The notes beneath the pieces were generated by a model. The model was not told where the DNA came from. It made no database searches and saw only the letters and a list, made by a program, of their open reading frames with translations. Shown in pieces: positions 7,911-16,089 of a stretch of 64,000 nt of DNA. A program made the position numbers and the translations under genes. How positions within the stretch are numbered: position 1 is the first letter of the stretch; each line of letters opens with the position of its first letter. The DNA is taken from contig JALHQB010000001.1 of assembly GCA_022842185.1 (NCBI GenBank), positions 124,001-188,000 of the forward strand, read 5' to 3'. This DNA comes from Acetobacteraceae bacterium. GTDB taxonomy: Bacteria; Pseudomonadota; Alphaproteobacteria; Acetobacterales; Acetobacteraceae.

Positions 7911-9050
7911 TCAAAGCAGGCGGACGGGCACCGCGACGGACCCCTGCATCAGCCGCCGCGCTGAGCGGAACACAACCGCACTTTCCGCGAACCAGCCATC
8001 GCCGTCGCGCCGCACCTCCGCACCCACGGACAGCACGCCGGATGGGTTGGCGACGCGCACCTCATCATCGCGCGTATGCCCGGCGACCTGCTGCGGCAGC
8101 GAACCCGCAATCCGGCAGGCGACGCCCAGAGCCATGCCCCCGGTCAGCGGCACCGCGCGATGGGCGCGTTCCATCGAGATCATCCGCACCGCGATGTCAT
8201 GGCTCGCCGCCGGGGTCTCCCGCCCATCCAGCGCGCGATACGCGGCGGGGGCGGCAACCACTGCCACTTTCGGGATGGCGAGCGGCGCGGCATCGGTTGT
8301 TGCACACAACCCCATCCGCACTGCCGCCAGCCGCCGCAGCGCATCCAGCAGCGCCATGGTGGCCGGATTCGCCTCGATCACGTCCGGGCTTTCGGTGCCG
8401 GTCAGGCCGAGTTCGGCGGCATCGAGGAAGACGCAGGCATTGGCGGCGTCGATCATCGTCGCGCGATACGTCCGTCCGCTGTATTCCAGCACGTCCTGCG
8501 CGTTGCCGGTCGGCAGCAACGCTCCCGTGGCGCCACCGCCCGGCGACAGGAAATCCAGCCGGATGCGCGCGCCGGTGCCGGCCACGCCGGCCATGGTGAA
8601 ATCGCCCTCGGTCGCCGCGCGCCGGCCGCGCACCAGGAAACGAGCATGGATGATGCGCTTGGTATTGACCTGGTGGATGCGGACCAGCGCTTCCCCATCC
8701 GAAGCCCGCACCAGCCCTTCATCCACTGCGAAGGGGCCGACGGCGGAGGACAGATTGCCGCAGTTGCTCGACCAATCCACCAGCGGCCGGTCCACCGCGA
8801 CTTGGGCGAAGGTGTAGTCCACATCGGCATCCAGATGCGTCGGCGGGCCGATGATGACCGCCTTGGAGAGCGACGAAATCCCACCGCCCATTCCATCCAG
8901 CTGCCGCCCATATGGGTCTGGGCTGCCGAGCACCGACAGGAAGATAGCATCCTGCTTCGCGCGATCCTGCGGCAGGTCCTTGGCGTGGAAGAACACGCCC
9001 TTCGAGGAACCGCCGCGATGAAAGACGGCGGGGATGAAGGCCTGGTCCAT
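7911..9050 (-). CDS. PrpF/LigU family isomerase (4-oxalomesaconate tautomerase-like)
   Basis: A 379-residue protein of the PrpF family, which shares the diaminopimelate-epimerase fold. Two members are PrpF (2-methylaconitate isomerase) and LigU/GalD (4-oxalomesaconate tautomerase). The catalytic pair is visible: K63 in GISSLSKAV and C97 in SSNCGNLSSAVG, spaced 34 residues as in PrpF (K73/C107). HRGGSSKGVFF near the N-terminus is the usual phosphate-loop-like segment. Start 9050 matches the family N-terminus. It heads the leftward run and diverges from the DapA-family gene with 61 bases between the start codons. With LigI-like genes behind it, a tautomerase acting on an unsaturated tricarboxylate is the best reading. 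Confidence 0.9.
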   Translation of the reverse strand: MDQAFIPAVFHRGGSSKGVFFHAKDLPQDRAKQDAIFLSVLGSPDPYGRQLDGMGGGISSLSKAVIIGPPTHLDADVDYTFAQVAVDRPLVDWSSNCGNLSSAVGPFAVDEGLVRASDGEALVRIHQVNTKRIIHARFLVRGRRAATEGDFTMAGVAGTGARIRLDFLSPGGGATGALLPTGNAQDVLEYSGRTYRATMIDAANACVFLDAAELGLTGTESPDVIEANPATMALLDALRRLAAVRMGLCATTDAAPLAIPKVAVVAAPAAYRALDGRETPAASHDIAVRMISMERAHRAVPLTGGMALGVACRIAGSLPQQVAGHTRDDEVRVANPSGVLSVGAEVRRDGDGWFAESAVVFRSARRLMQGSVAVPVRLL

Positions 9051-9111
9051 GTGACGGGTCCTCGGTTCGGCGCTACAATGGGCGACAGTCGTGGCCAGGA
9101 AGGGAATGCCC

Positions 9112-10032
9112 ATGCTCGATCGATCCGCCAAGGGCGTTTTCGTCATCGCCCCCACCCCGTTCTTGCCGGACGGGTCGCTCGACCTGCCCAGTACCGACCG
9201 GATGACCGATGCCTTCATCGCGGCCGGCGCGTCGGGCATGACCATCCTGGGCGTGATGGGCGAAGCCCCGAAGCTGACGGAGGCGGAGAGCCTGACCTTC
9301 GTCGATCGCGTGCTGAAGCGCGTGGCGGGGCGCATACCGGTCGTGGTCGGCGCCTCGGCCCCCGGCTTCGCGCAGATGAAGGCGATCGCCCGCGGGTCGA
9401 TGGACCTCGGCGCGGCCGGCATCATGGTCTCACCATCCCCGGGGCTGAAGGGCGACGAGGCGCTGGTGTCCTACATCGCCCAGGCGGTGGACGTGGTGAA
9501 TGCGCCCTTCGTGCTGCAGGATTATCCGCAGCTCACCGGCATCACCATGACGGCCGCGATGATCGCGCGCATGGCGCAGGACCAGCGTATCGTGATGCTG
9601 AAGGCCGAGGATTGGCCAGGCCTCGACAAGCTGACCGCCGTGCGGCGCCTGGAAGCCGAGGGCAAGATGCCGCGCGTCTCCATCCTGGGCGGCGTCGGCG
9701 GGCAGTTCCTGCCGGAGGAACTCGCGCGCGGCGCCGATGGTATCATGACCGGCTATGCCTATCCCGAGATGCTGGTGAAGGTCTGCGCTCTGATGGCCGC
9801 GGGCCAGCGCGACGCGGCACAGGACCTGTTCGATGTGCACCTGCCGCTGATCCGCACGGAGGTGCAGCCTGGCCTGGGCCTGGCGATCCGCAAATATGTG
9901 CTGAAGAAGCGCGGCATCATCGCCCATGACACCCTGCGCGCGCCGGGGCCGAAACTGTCGAAGGAGACCGCGGGGGAATTGGATTACCTGATGGGGCGGC
10001 TTGAACGGCGCGAAGCGCTGCTGGCGGCCTGA
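9112..10032 (+). CDS. Dihydrodipicolinate synthase (DapA) family aldolase/lyase
   Basis: A 306-residue class I (beta/alpha)8 aldolase of the DapA/N-acetylneuraminate-lyase superfamily. The Schiff-base lysine is K164 in VMLKAEDWPG and the partner tyrosine is Y138 in VLQDYPQLTG. The usual GTTGE-type glycine turn is GVMGEA here, so the pyruvate carboxylate site is slightly altered. I start at the ATG 9112 because AGGAAGGGA ends six bases before it; a GTG at 9091 and an ATG at 9106 are in frame. It is divergent from the PrpF-like gene, so a shared promoter region is likely. Biosynthetic DapA is unlikely; a catabolic 2-oxo-acid aldolase or dehydratase fits the surroundings. Confidence 0.9.
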   Translation: MLDRSAKGVFVIAPTPFLPDGSLDLPSTDRMTDAFIAAGASGMTILGVMGEAPKLTEAESLTFVDRVLKRVAGRIPVVVGASAPGFAQMKAIARGSMDLGAAGIMVSPSPGLKGDEALVSYIAQAVDVVNAPFVLQDYPQLTGITMTAAMIARMAQDQRIVMLKAEDWPGLDKLTAVRRLEAEGKMPRVSILGGVGGQFLPEELARGADGIMTGYAYPEMLVKVCALMAAGQRDAAQDLFDVHLPLIRTEVQPGLGLAIRKYVLKKRGIIAHDTLRAPGPKLSKETAGELDYLMGRLERREALLAA

Positions 10033-10096
10033 ACCTTCTGGAAATCTCATGCTGGCTCCCGGATACTCGACCGCAATCGAGACCGGGATCCTCTTG

Positions 10097-11077
10097 ATGC
10101 TGCGATCATGCCTGCGCTTGATAGTTGTCCTGGGCCTTGTTCTGTTGACGCCGCACCCCGGCCACACGCAGCCCGAACCCAATGGCCGGCCGACGCGCCC
10201 GCCGGGCTGGGAATACCGCCCCTCGCCGGGCAATGAGGCACCGGCCTTCGCCTTCGACCCTTGTCCCGGCTGCGGGTATCACGACTCCGCTTATGTCGCG
10301 ATCCGCTGCGAGTCCGGGAAGGCGCCGGCCATGACCCTGAATCCGAACGACCAGGGTGGACGGCTCACGCGCCTTGAAGGCCAGCAGGTGGTGATGGAAC
10401 TGGTCATCGATGGTGTCCGCTACGGCTTCCGCATGCTGGTGGAGGTGGGGCCGACTGGGCCGATCATGGAAACCACCGTGCCGTCCGAACACCCGATGTT
10501 CCAGACGCTGGCCGATGGAAACCGGGCGGTGCTGAACGGGCCTGGTGGGGCGCTCTCCATGCCGCTGCGCGGTTCGGATGCGGCGATCCGGCGATGGGCA
10601 GATGCGTGCAATGCGCAGGTGGCAGCGCCGCCGCCGCCCGCACCGCCTGCCGGTGGGATCGCTTCGCTGGGGCCTACGCCGCCAGGTAAGGGCGAGGCGG
10701 CCATGGCGCCGCCCGCTCCCGTGGCGGCGACACCTGTTGTCCCGGAAGTGGCGCTTCGTGCACGTGTCGATGCGTTCCTGGCGCGGCACTACGATGGGAT
10801 TCGACGCAGCGGCTATACGATCCGCCTGGTCGATCTCAATGACGATGGCAGTCCCGAAGCCCTCGTCGAATTCGTCTTCGAATCAGGACAGTGTGGTGCG
10901 GCAAACTGTCCGTTGGAGATCCTCGACCTCTCCGGCCCGTCGCCCCGCCAGATGTTCGATGGCGTCGCGATCGAGGCCAACCCACGCCCGTTGAACAGCC
11001 GAACCGGTGGCTGGCGCGACATCCGGCTGGCCGATGGCAGCACGCTGCGCTGGGGAGGCGGGCGATATCACCGATAG
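10097..11077 (+). CDS. Secreted hypothetical protein with a calcium-loop-like C-terminal motif
   Basis: I do not recognise this 326-residue protein. It begins with a clear signal peptide (MLRSCLRLIVVLGLVLLTP, cleavage near GHTQ). A Cys-containing region follows (FDPCPGCGYHDSAYVAIRC), then a proline/alanine-rich linker around residues 180-220. The C-terminal part carries DLNDDGSPEALVEF, which resembles the aspartate-rich calcium-binding loops of FG-GAP or EF-hand-like repeats, plus a further Cys pair. It stands alone between convergent and divergent neighbours. The ATG at 10097 is chosen because the signal peptide starts there; 10049 is an upstream in-frame ATG. Envelope or extracellular location is the only firm inference. 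Confidence 0.75.
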   Translation: MLRSCLRLIVVLGLVLLTPHPGHTQPEPNGRPTRPPGWEYRPSPGNEAPAFAFDPCPGCGYHDSAYVAIRCESGKAPAMTLNPNDQGGRLTRLEGQQVVMELVIDGVRYGFRMLVEVGPTGPIMETTVPSEHPMFQTLADGNRAVLNGPGGALSMPLRGSDAAIRRWADACNAQVAAPPPPAPPAGGIASLGPTPPGKGEAAMAPPAPVAATPVVPEVALRARVDAFLARHYDGIRRSGYTIRLVDLNDDGSPEALVEFVFESGQCGAANCPLEILDLSGPSPRQMFDGVAIEANPRPLNSRTGGWRDIRLADGSTLRWGGGRYHR

Positions 11078-11107
11078 GCCTTGGGGCCACGGCTGGAGAG
11101 GAACGCG

Positions 11108-11560
11108 CTATCCGGCCCGTCCCATCACCCGGCGGATCGCGAAGGATGACTGGATGCGCGCAACCCCCGGCAGCCGCGACAACTGCTCCTTGTGGATGCG
11201 TTCGTAATCCGCCGCGTCGCGCGCCTCCACCCGCAGCAGATAATCGGACATGCCCGTCATCAGATAGCACTCGCACACTTCGGGCAGCCGACGCGTGGCG
11301 ACCTCGAAGCGCGAGAGATGTTCCTCCGTCTGGCGCTCAAGCGTGATCTGCACGATCACCGTCACGGTCTCCCGCGCATCGGGTTCGTCGATGATGGCGG
11401 TGTAGCCACGGATCACGCCGCTGCGTTCCAAAAGCCGCAAACGGCGCAGGCAGGCGGATTGGGACAGGCCCACCGCCTCGGCCAAGGCGGCATTGGTGAT
11501 CCGCCCATCCTGGCGAAGGGCGCGAAGGATGCGCAGGTCCGTGTCATCGAGGTTTGGCAT
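11108..11560 (-). CDS. Lrp/AsnC family regulator (probable DadR-type)
   Basis: A 150-residue Lrp/AsnC transcription factor. An N-terminal winged helix-turn-helix spans about residues 5-52 (DDTDLRILRALRQDGR, LAEAVGLSQSACLRRL), and an RAM ligand-binding domain follows (CECYLMTGMSDYLLRV is its central strand-turn). Such proteins form octamers that sense amino acids and bind repeated sites. It is transcribed away from dadA across 127 bases holding three copies of the box ATCTGCGG, so it most likely controls dadA and itself in response to alanine or another amino acid. This reflects known DadR/Lrp control of dadA in other proteobacteria; the ligand here is inferred. Confidence 0.92.
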   Translation of the reverse strand: MPNLDDTDLRILRALRQDGRITNAALAEAVGLSQSACLRRLRLLERSGVIRGYTAIIDEPDARETVTVIVQITLERQTEEHLSRFEVATRRLPEVCECYLMTGMSDYLLRVEARDAADYERIHKEQLSRLPGVARIQSSFAIRRVMGRAG

Positions 11561-11687
11561 GATCTGCGGGAATTTCGCTGAATCTGCGGCTGCAGACCAG
11601 AGGTATGGTGAAATCTGCGGCTGATTGGCAGCACATGCGACCCTAAACCGTCACACCATTGCACCATCGTTCCACAGCGGGTGCCCC
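11561..11687. promoter_or_regulatory. Divergent lrp-dadA promoter region with repeated operator-like boxes
   Basis: The octamer ATCTGCGG occurs three times on the plus strand, at 11562, 11582 and 11613. The spacings are 20 and 31 bases, close to two and three helical turns. The last two lie within a longer direct repeat AATCTGCGGCTG (11581 and 11612). Around the middle copy, TCTGC-ggct-GCAGA (11583-11596) is a perfect inverted repeat. Phased degenerate repeats are how Lrp-family octamers bind, so these are the probable sites of the adjacent regulator. I cannot assign -35/-10 boxes with confidence. Confidence 0.6.
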
Positions 11688-12947
11688 ATGCGCGTCATCG
11701 TCCTCGGCAGCGGCGTCGTCGGCGTCACCAGCGCCTGGTATCTGGCGCGCGCAGGACATGAGGTCACGGTACTCGACCGCCAGACCGCGGCGGGAATGGA
11801 GACGTCCTTCGCCAATGCCGGCCAGCTCTCCTATGGGTATTCCGCCCCCTGGGCCGGCCCCGGCATTCCGATCAAGGCGCTGAAATGGATGATGATGCGC
11901 CATCGCCCGCTGGTGCTGTGGCCGCGCGCGGATCGCCGGCTCTACACTTGGCTCGCGCAGATGCTGGCGAATTGCACCGAGGCCGCCTATCGCGTGAACA
12001 AGACTCGCATGGTCCGCCTGGCCGAATATTCGCGCGACTGCCTCGCCGACCTGCGGCGGGAAACCGACATCGCCTATGACGGGCGTTCGATGGGCACGCT
12101 GCAGCTGTTCCGCACGCAGAAGCAGCTGGACCATGTGGGCGACGACACCGCTGTCCTCGACACCTTCAAGGTGCCGTATGACGTACTGGACCCCGCGGGC
12201 TGCATCGATGCCGAACCCGCTCTGCGCAACGTGCAGGGCAAGTTCGTCGGCGGTCTGCGCCTGCCCGGCGATGAGACCGGTGACGCGCACATCTTCACCC
12301 AGCGCCTGGCCGCCATGGCCGAGGCGATCGGCGTCACCTTCCGCTACGGCGTGACCGTCCGTGGCCTGCAATCCGAGGGGGACCGCATCACCGGCGTGGT
12401 CACCGACACCGGCGTCGAAACCGCCGACAGCTACGTCATCGCCCTCGGCAGCTTCACGCCGGAACTGCTCGCACCGCTGAACCTGCGCGTGCCGGTCTAT
12501 CCGGTGAAGGGCTACTCCCTGACCATCCCGATCCGTGACGAAGCCGGCGCCCCGATCTCCACCGTGATGGATGAAACCTTCAAGGTTGCCATCACGCGCC
12601 TGGGCGACCGCATCCGCGTGGGCGGCACAGCGGAACTCGCCGGCTTTTCCCTGCAACTGCGCAAGCCACGGCGGGAGACGCTGGAACATTCGGTCACCGA
12701 CCTGTTCCCCAAGGGCGGCAACATCGCCGAGGCATCCTTCTGGACCGGCCTGCGCCCGATGACGCCCGACGGCACGCCGGTCGTCGGCGCCACGCGCTTC
12801 CGCAACATGCACCTCAACACCGGGCACGGCACGCTGGGCTGGACCATGGCCTGCGGCTCAGGCCGCCTGCTGGCGGACATCGTCACCGGGAAGAAGCCGG
12901 AAATCGAAAGCGCCGATCTTTCCCTGGCCCGCTACGCCGCCGCCTGA
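11688..12947 (+). CDS. dadA: D-amino acid dehydrogenase, small subunit type
   Basis: A 419-residue FAD-dependent D-amino acid dehydrogenase, which oxidises D-alanine and other D-amino acids to 2-oxo acids and ammonia at the inner membrane. The FAD Rossmann motif is [20 protein letters not shown], followed by the characteristic [17 protein letters not shown] and KALKWMM segments. The C-terminal [13 protein letters not shown] and [21 protein letters not shown] are the DadA signatures. The start at 11688 fits the family N-terminus. Divergent from the Lrp-type gene, it is presumably induced through it. Together with the D-aminoacylase at 17510 it suggests D-amino acid scavenging. No racemase gene (dadX) lies next to it. 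Confidence 0.95.
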   Translation: MRVIVLGSGVVGVTSAWYLARAGHEVTVLDRQTAAGMETSFANAGQLSYGYSAPWAGPGIPIKALKWMMMRHRPLVLWPRADRRLYTWLAQMLANCTEAAYRVNKTRMVRLAEYSRDCLADLRRETDIAYDGRSMGTLQLFRTQKQLDHVGDDTAVLDTFKVPYDVLDPAGCIDAEPALRNVQGKFVGGLRLPGDETGDAHIFTQRLAAMAEAIGVTFRYGVTVRGLQSEGDRITGVVTDTGVETADSYVIALGSFTPELLAPLNLRVPVYPVKGYSLTIPIRDEAGAPISTVMDETFKVAITRLGDRIRVGGTAELAGFSLQLRKPRRETLEHSVTDLFPKGGNIAEASFWTGLRPMTPDGTPVVGATRFRNMHLNTGHGTLGWTMACGSGRLLADIVTGKKPEIESADLSLARYAAA

Positions 12948-13015
12948 CCGGGGCGGGGTTGGAAGCCGCGCCGATCCGCGCCACCCTGCGGCATTCGCCA
13001 CGGGAGACAAACGCC

Positions 13016-13318
13016 ATGCCCAAGATCGCCATCCACGTCGAATTCCGCCCCCACCCAGGCAGCCACGCCGCTTTCGACACGCTGATCCGCGAACACGCCC
13101 GCCTGACTCAGGCCGAAGAACCCGGCTGCGAGCGCTTCGACGTGCTGCAGCCGATGAACGCCGACGGCAGCAAGGACGAAAGCCGCATCATGCTGGTCGA
13201 AGTCTATACCGACAAAGCCGCGGTGAAGGCGCATACGCAAAACCCGCGCATGCCGCTGGTGCGCGAAGCCTATACGCCGCTGATCGCGGAACGCATCCTG
13301 ACGATGTGCGAGATGTAG
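13016..13318 (+). CDS. Antibiotic-biosynthesis-monooxygenase (ABM) domain protein
   Basis: A 100-residue single-domain ABM protein (YgiN/LsrG-like dimeric ferredoxin fold). Recognisable segments are IAIHVEFRPHPGSHAAFDTLI, EPGCERFDVLQ, and EVYTDKAAVKAHTQNP with the usual late histidine. Relatives are quinol monooxygenases, isomerases or small-molecule oxygenases without a bound cofactor. A CGGGAG Shine-Dalgarno nine bases before the ATG at 13016 supports this start over the longer frame. It follows dadA by 68 bases and could be co-transcribed. A strong stem-loop with a T-run sits right after its stop. Function beyond the fold is not clear. Confidence 0.85.
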   Translation: MPKIAIHVEFRPHPGSHAAFDTLIREHARLTQAEEPGCERFDVLQPMNADGSKDESRIMLVEVYTDKAAVKAHTQNPRMPLVREAYTPLIAERILTMCEM

Positions 13319-13326
13319 AAAGGCAA

Positions 13327-13366
13327 GGTCGGGGGAGAGAACTCCCCCGATCCCCCTCCTTTTTTT
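13327..13366 (+). terminator. Stem-loop with T-run, copy A1 of repeat family A
   Basis: GGGGGAG (13331) pairs with CTCCCCC (13342) around an AGAA tetraloop, and a run of seven T follows at 13360. It lies 12 bases after the ABM stop, so it should end the dadA-ABM transcript. The 38-base stretch 13327-13364 recurs inverted at 50406-50443 with a single mismatch, so this is a dispersed repeat as well as a terminator. Confidence 0.75.
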
Positions 13367-13408
13367 GTCAATTTAGTGCGTGATGGCCGGAGGTCTGAAT
13401 CACTCGCT

Positions 13409-14278
13409 CTAACGAGTGCGCAGCAGCAGGCGTCGGGCGCGCTGCACCACCGGCAGGTCGATCATCTGGCCTTCGAAGGCGACCGCACCACGACCTTCCG
13501 CCAAGGCCACATCAAAGGCCGCGATCAGGCGGCGGGCACGCTCCACCTCCGCCGGGGACGGGCCGTATTCCTCATTGATGATCGGCACCTGCGCCGGATG
13601 AATGCAGGCCTGGCACGCAAAGCCCAGCGCGCGAGACCGCTTCAGCGATGCCCGATACGCCGCCAGATCCGAGAAATCCGCGAACGGCCCAACCGACCCC
13701 AGCGGCTGGATGCGCGCCGCCCGCGCCGCCGCCACCACCATCATCGCATACACATACAGCATGTCGCCGCTCGGCACGGCTTCCAACTCGGTGGACAAAT
13801 CCTCCGCACCAATGCCCAGCGCCACCACGCGCGGATCGGCGGCCGCGATCGCACCCAGCAACGGCAAGGCATCCGGCGTTTCGACAATCGCCGCAAAGCG
13901 GGTATGGCCGATGACCATGCCCTGCGCGGCCTCCCGCGCAGCCACCACCTCTGACAACAGGCGGATGTGTTCCGGCCCCATCACCTTCGGCAGCATCAGC
14001 GTGCCCACCGAAGGCATCACCGCCGCCGCGATGTCCGGCACAGCGAGATCCAGCGCACGGTTGATGCGCACCGCCACCTCGGCCCCAGCCTGGCCAACCG
14101 TCGCGGCCGCCGCAGGCAGCGCGGCCCGTGCGGCGGGCTTGTCGCCGGGCGGGATGGAGTCCTCAAGATCGAGGATCACGACATCGGCCCCGCGGGTATG
14201 CGCCTTGGCGACGAATTTCTCGCCCGTCGCGGGCACGAACATCAACGACCGCCAGGTCGCCGGCAATGCGCGGGTCAT
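13409..14278 (-). CDS. HpcH/HpaI (CitE-like) acyl-CoA lyase
   Basis: A 289-residue CitE/malyl-CoA-lyase-type TIM barrel. It opens [18 protein letters not shown], with [14 protein letters not shown] (Mg-binding acidic strand), [25 protein letters not shown] (second metal acid) and [13 protein letters not shown] (CoA contact). Such enzymes cleave malyl-, methylmalyl- or citramalyl-CoA to acetyl- or propionyl-CoA plus glyoxylate or pyruvate. It overlaps the upstream hydratase by ATGA, the same hydratase-lyase partnership as ich-ccl of itaconate catabolism. I therefore favour a citramalyl-CoA or methylmalyl-CoA lyase. The substrate remains inferred. Confidence 0.92.
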   Translation of the reverse strand: MTRALPATWRSLMFVPATGEKFVAKAHTRGADVVILDLEDSIPPGDKPAARAALPAAAATVGQAGAEVAVRINRALDLAVPDIAAAVMPSVGTLMLPKVMGPEHIRLLSEVVAAREAAQGMVIGHTRFAAIVETPDALPLLGAIAAADPRVVALGIGAEDLSTELEAVPSGDMLYVYAMMVVAAARAARIQPLGSVGPFADFSDLAAYRASLKRSRALGFACQACIHPAQVPIINEEYGPSPAEVERARRLIAAFDVALAEGRGAVAFEGQMIDLPVVQRARRLLLRTR

Positions 14279-15147
14279 GCGAAGGTCAGCTCCAGCTTGG
14301 CGCAGAGGTTGCCGTCCTTATCGGCCGCCCAGCATTCCATCTTGCCATCGGCGGGCGCGGCGCCGCACAGCGCGACGGTGTCCCCCACCCAAAGCGGGCG
14401 GGCGAGCCGCGCGGTGAAGCCGGTGATACGGCCAGGAACGCGCTTCAGTGCGGCATCGAGCATCAACTGCATCGTCAGCCCGCCATTCTGCACCGTGGCG
14501 GCGTAGCCTTCCTCATCCCGCGCATAATCCGCGTCGTAATGGATGCGATGCGCATTCCAGGTGACCGACGAATACCGGAACACCAGCGGGGAGGAGAGCA
14601 ACACCGTCTCCTTCCACGCCGCACCTTCGGGCGCCGCGACCGGCGGCGTGGCGGCGGTCGGCTGGCCTGGCGGCGGCGCCTCGCGATACATCGCGTCGAA
14701 TTCATCAACCGCGACGGTGCGGCCTTCGCATTCGATGACGTGGCGCATGGTCAGGATCGCCATGCGGCCGGTGCGGCCGATCTTGGGCAGCACCTGCGCC
14801 ACGATGGCGCGCTTGGTTGCCGGCGTGCCGATGCGCAGGGATTCGTTGATCGTCACGCGACGACCGGCACCCATGCGTCGCGGCAGCGGGATCGGCGGCA
14901 GGAACACGCCCTTGTTGGGGTGCCCGTCCGGGCCGATGTCGGACTGCTTCGCGATGTCAGGGAAGAACATGGTGAACCAGTGCGGCGGCAACGCATCGCC
15001 CTGCTTCAGCGAAGCGGGGTCGATGTCGAGCATGCCCGCGATGCGGCGCGCGGAGGACAGGCCGATCTCGTCCTCCACGATGCGCTCGCGGCCCACCCAG
15101 GATTGCAGCGCCGCGATCGCGGCTTCGAATTCGGCGTCGGTCGTCAT
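14275..15147 (-). CDS. MaoC/FAS1-like hydratase (itaconyl/mesaconyl-CoA hydratase-like), paralogue
   Basis: A 290-residue double hot-dog hydratase, paralogous to 4312-5154. It shares GPDGHPNKGVFLPPIPLPRR in the N-terminal domain and WNAHRIHYDADYARDEEGY in the C-terminal catalytic segment. The N-terminal half includes PHWFTMFFPD, typical of mesaconyl-C4-CoA and itaconyl-CoA hydratases. The start at 15147 shares a base with the stop of the beta-lactamase-fold gene (TGATG), and its stop overlaps the lyase by ATGA. Known pathway logic: transferase, hydratase, lyase converts itaconate or mesaconate to acetyl-CoA and pyruvate. The missing transferase step could come from 958 or 3113. Confidence 0.9.
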   Translation of the reverse strand: MTTDAEFEAAIAALQSWVGRERIVEDEIGLSSARRIAGMLDIDPASLKQGDALPPHWFTMFFPDIAKQSDIGPDGHPNKGVFLPPIPLPRRMGAGRRVTINESLRIGTPATKRAIVAQVLPKIGRTGRMAILTMRHVIECEGRTVAVDEFDAMYREAPPPGQPTAATPPVAAPEGAAWKETVLLSSPLVFRYSSVTWNAHRIHYDADYARDEEGYAATVQNGGLTMQLMLDAALKRVPGRITGFTARLARPLWVGDTVALCGAAPADGKMECWAADKDGNLCAKLELTFA

Positions 15148-15989
15148 CAGTTCATCGCATCCCAGCAGGCACGGGTCAGTCGTCCGGCGGTCGAATAGGC
15201 GGCGGTGTAGCCCGGCAGCCCATCGGGCAGCACATCCGGCACGCCGTCGAGATAGGTGGTGATGATGAAGCGCGGCGCATCGTTCTTGTACACCACGCCG
15301 GCATCCATCCGCCCGCGCGGCCCGCGCCCGGTCTTGTTCGCAACCTTGGTCTTGGCCGGCAGCAGGGACGGGATCAGGTTGCGCAGCCGCTGCCAGGACA
15401 GGATGTCGAGCCCCAGCCGAACCAGCTCGGGCGTCGCGCCGAGATGCGCGGCGGCGGCGGCATCGCCCGCCCCCTTCACCATCTTGTCGAGCAACACGCC
15501 CTGGTCGCGCGCCGTGGTACTCGCCACGGCGTCGATCGGGTGGTGCCAGGGCAGTCCCGGCGGCGGGAAGTTCACGCGATGCGTCGTCCCCGTCATGCCG
15601 ATGCCCTGGCACCAGGCATTCAATTCATCGCGGTCGAGACGCTCCAGCACGATCTGCGTGCAGACATTGTCCGAGGTGATGATCATGTTCACAAAGGCGT
15701 CGCGCAGCGGAATCACGCAACCCGGCGACATGTACTGGTAGGTGCCGCTGTCCACGCCTTCCTGAAGCCGCGCCTCGATGGTGCAGGGCTCGTCGAGCTT
15801 CAGCTTGCCTTGATGCACCTTCGACAGCGCATGCATCAGGATCGAGGTCTTGCGCGTGCTGGCGGAGGGCGTGACGACATCGCCGCCCCGGTCCGCCTCG
15901 GCGCCGGTCTTGAGATCCTTCACATACCAGGTGGTGTCAAAGGGTTGTGCGTCGCAGATCGCATTCATCCGCGCGACGAGGTCTTGCAT
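15147..15989 (-). CDS. Class A beta-lactamase-fold serine hydrolase, cytoplasmic
   Basis: A 280-residue penicillin-recognising-fold protein with all three motifs in order: S44-T-R-K47 (SxxK), S106-D-N108 (SDN) and K219-T-G221 (KTG). There is no signal peptide, and I see no clear counterpart of the class A ExxLN (Glu166) element. A perfect AGGAGGA Shine-Dalgarno sits about six bases before the ATG at 15989, fixing the start. It heads a coupled trio with the hydratase and lyase, an unusual setting for a lactamase. More likely it hydrolyses an ester, lactone or amide feeding that pathway than an antibiotic, but this is inference; a leaderless beta-lactamase-related protein is the alternative. 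Confidence 0.88.
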   Translation of the reverse strand: MQDLVARMNAICDAQPFDTTWYVKDLKTGAEADRGGDVVTPSASTRKTSILMHALSKVHQGKLKLDEPCTIEARLQEGVDSGTYQYMSPGCVIPLRDAFVNMIITSDNVCTQIVLERLDRDELNAWCQGIGMTGTTHRVNFPPPGLPWHHPIDAVASTTARDQGVLLDKMVKGAGDAAAAAHLGATPELVRLGLDILSWQRLRNLIPSLLPAKTKVANKTGRGPRGRMDAGVVYKNDAPRFIITTYLDGVPDVLPDGLPGYTAAYSTAGRLTRACWDAMN

Positions 15990-16089
15990 GGGCGTTCCTC
16001 CTGAAGCGCGGAGGCTAATCCCGCTTCCGCGGCGTGGCCAGGGCGGGGCCGCCGCGATAGCCTGCGCGCAAGCAATCGGAGGAAGCCCC

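Noticed and set aside
13327..13375. Repeat near the ABM gene considered as a CRISPR remnant
   Set aside because: There is one copy only here, it is self-complementary, and it recurs singly far away; no spacer array or cas gene is present.
15147..15989. Annotation as an antibiotic-resistance beta-lactamase
   Set aside because: No signal peptide, no visible ExxLN glutamate, and an operon context of CoA metabolism; only the fold is claimed.
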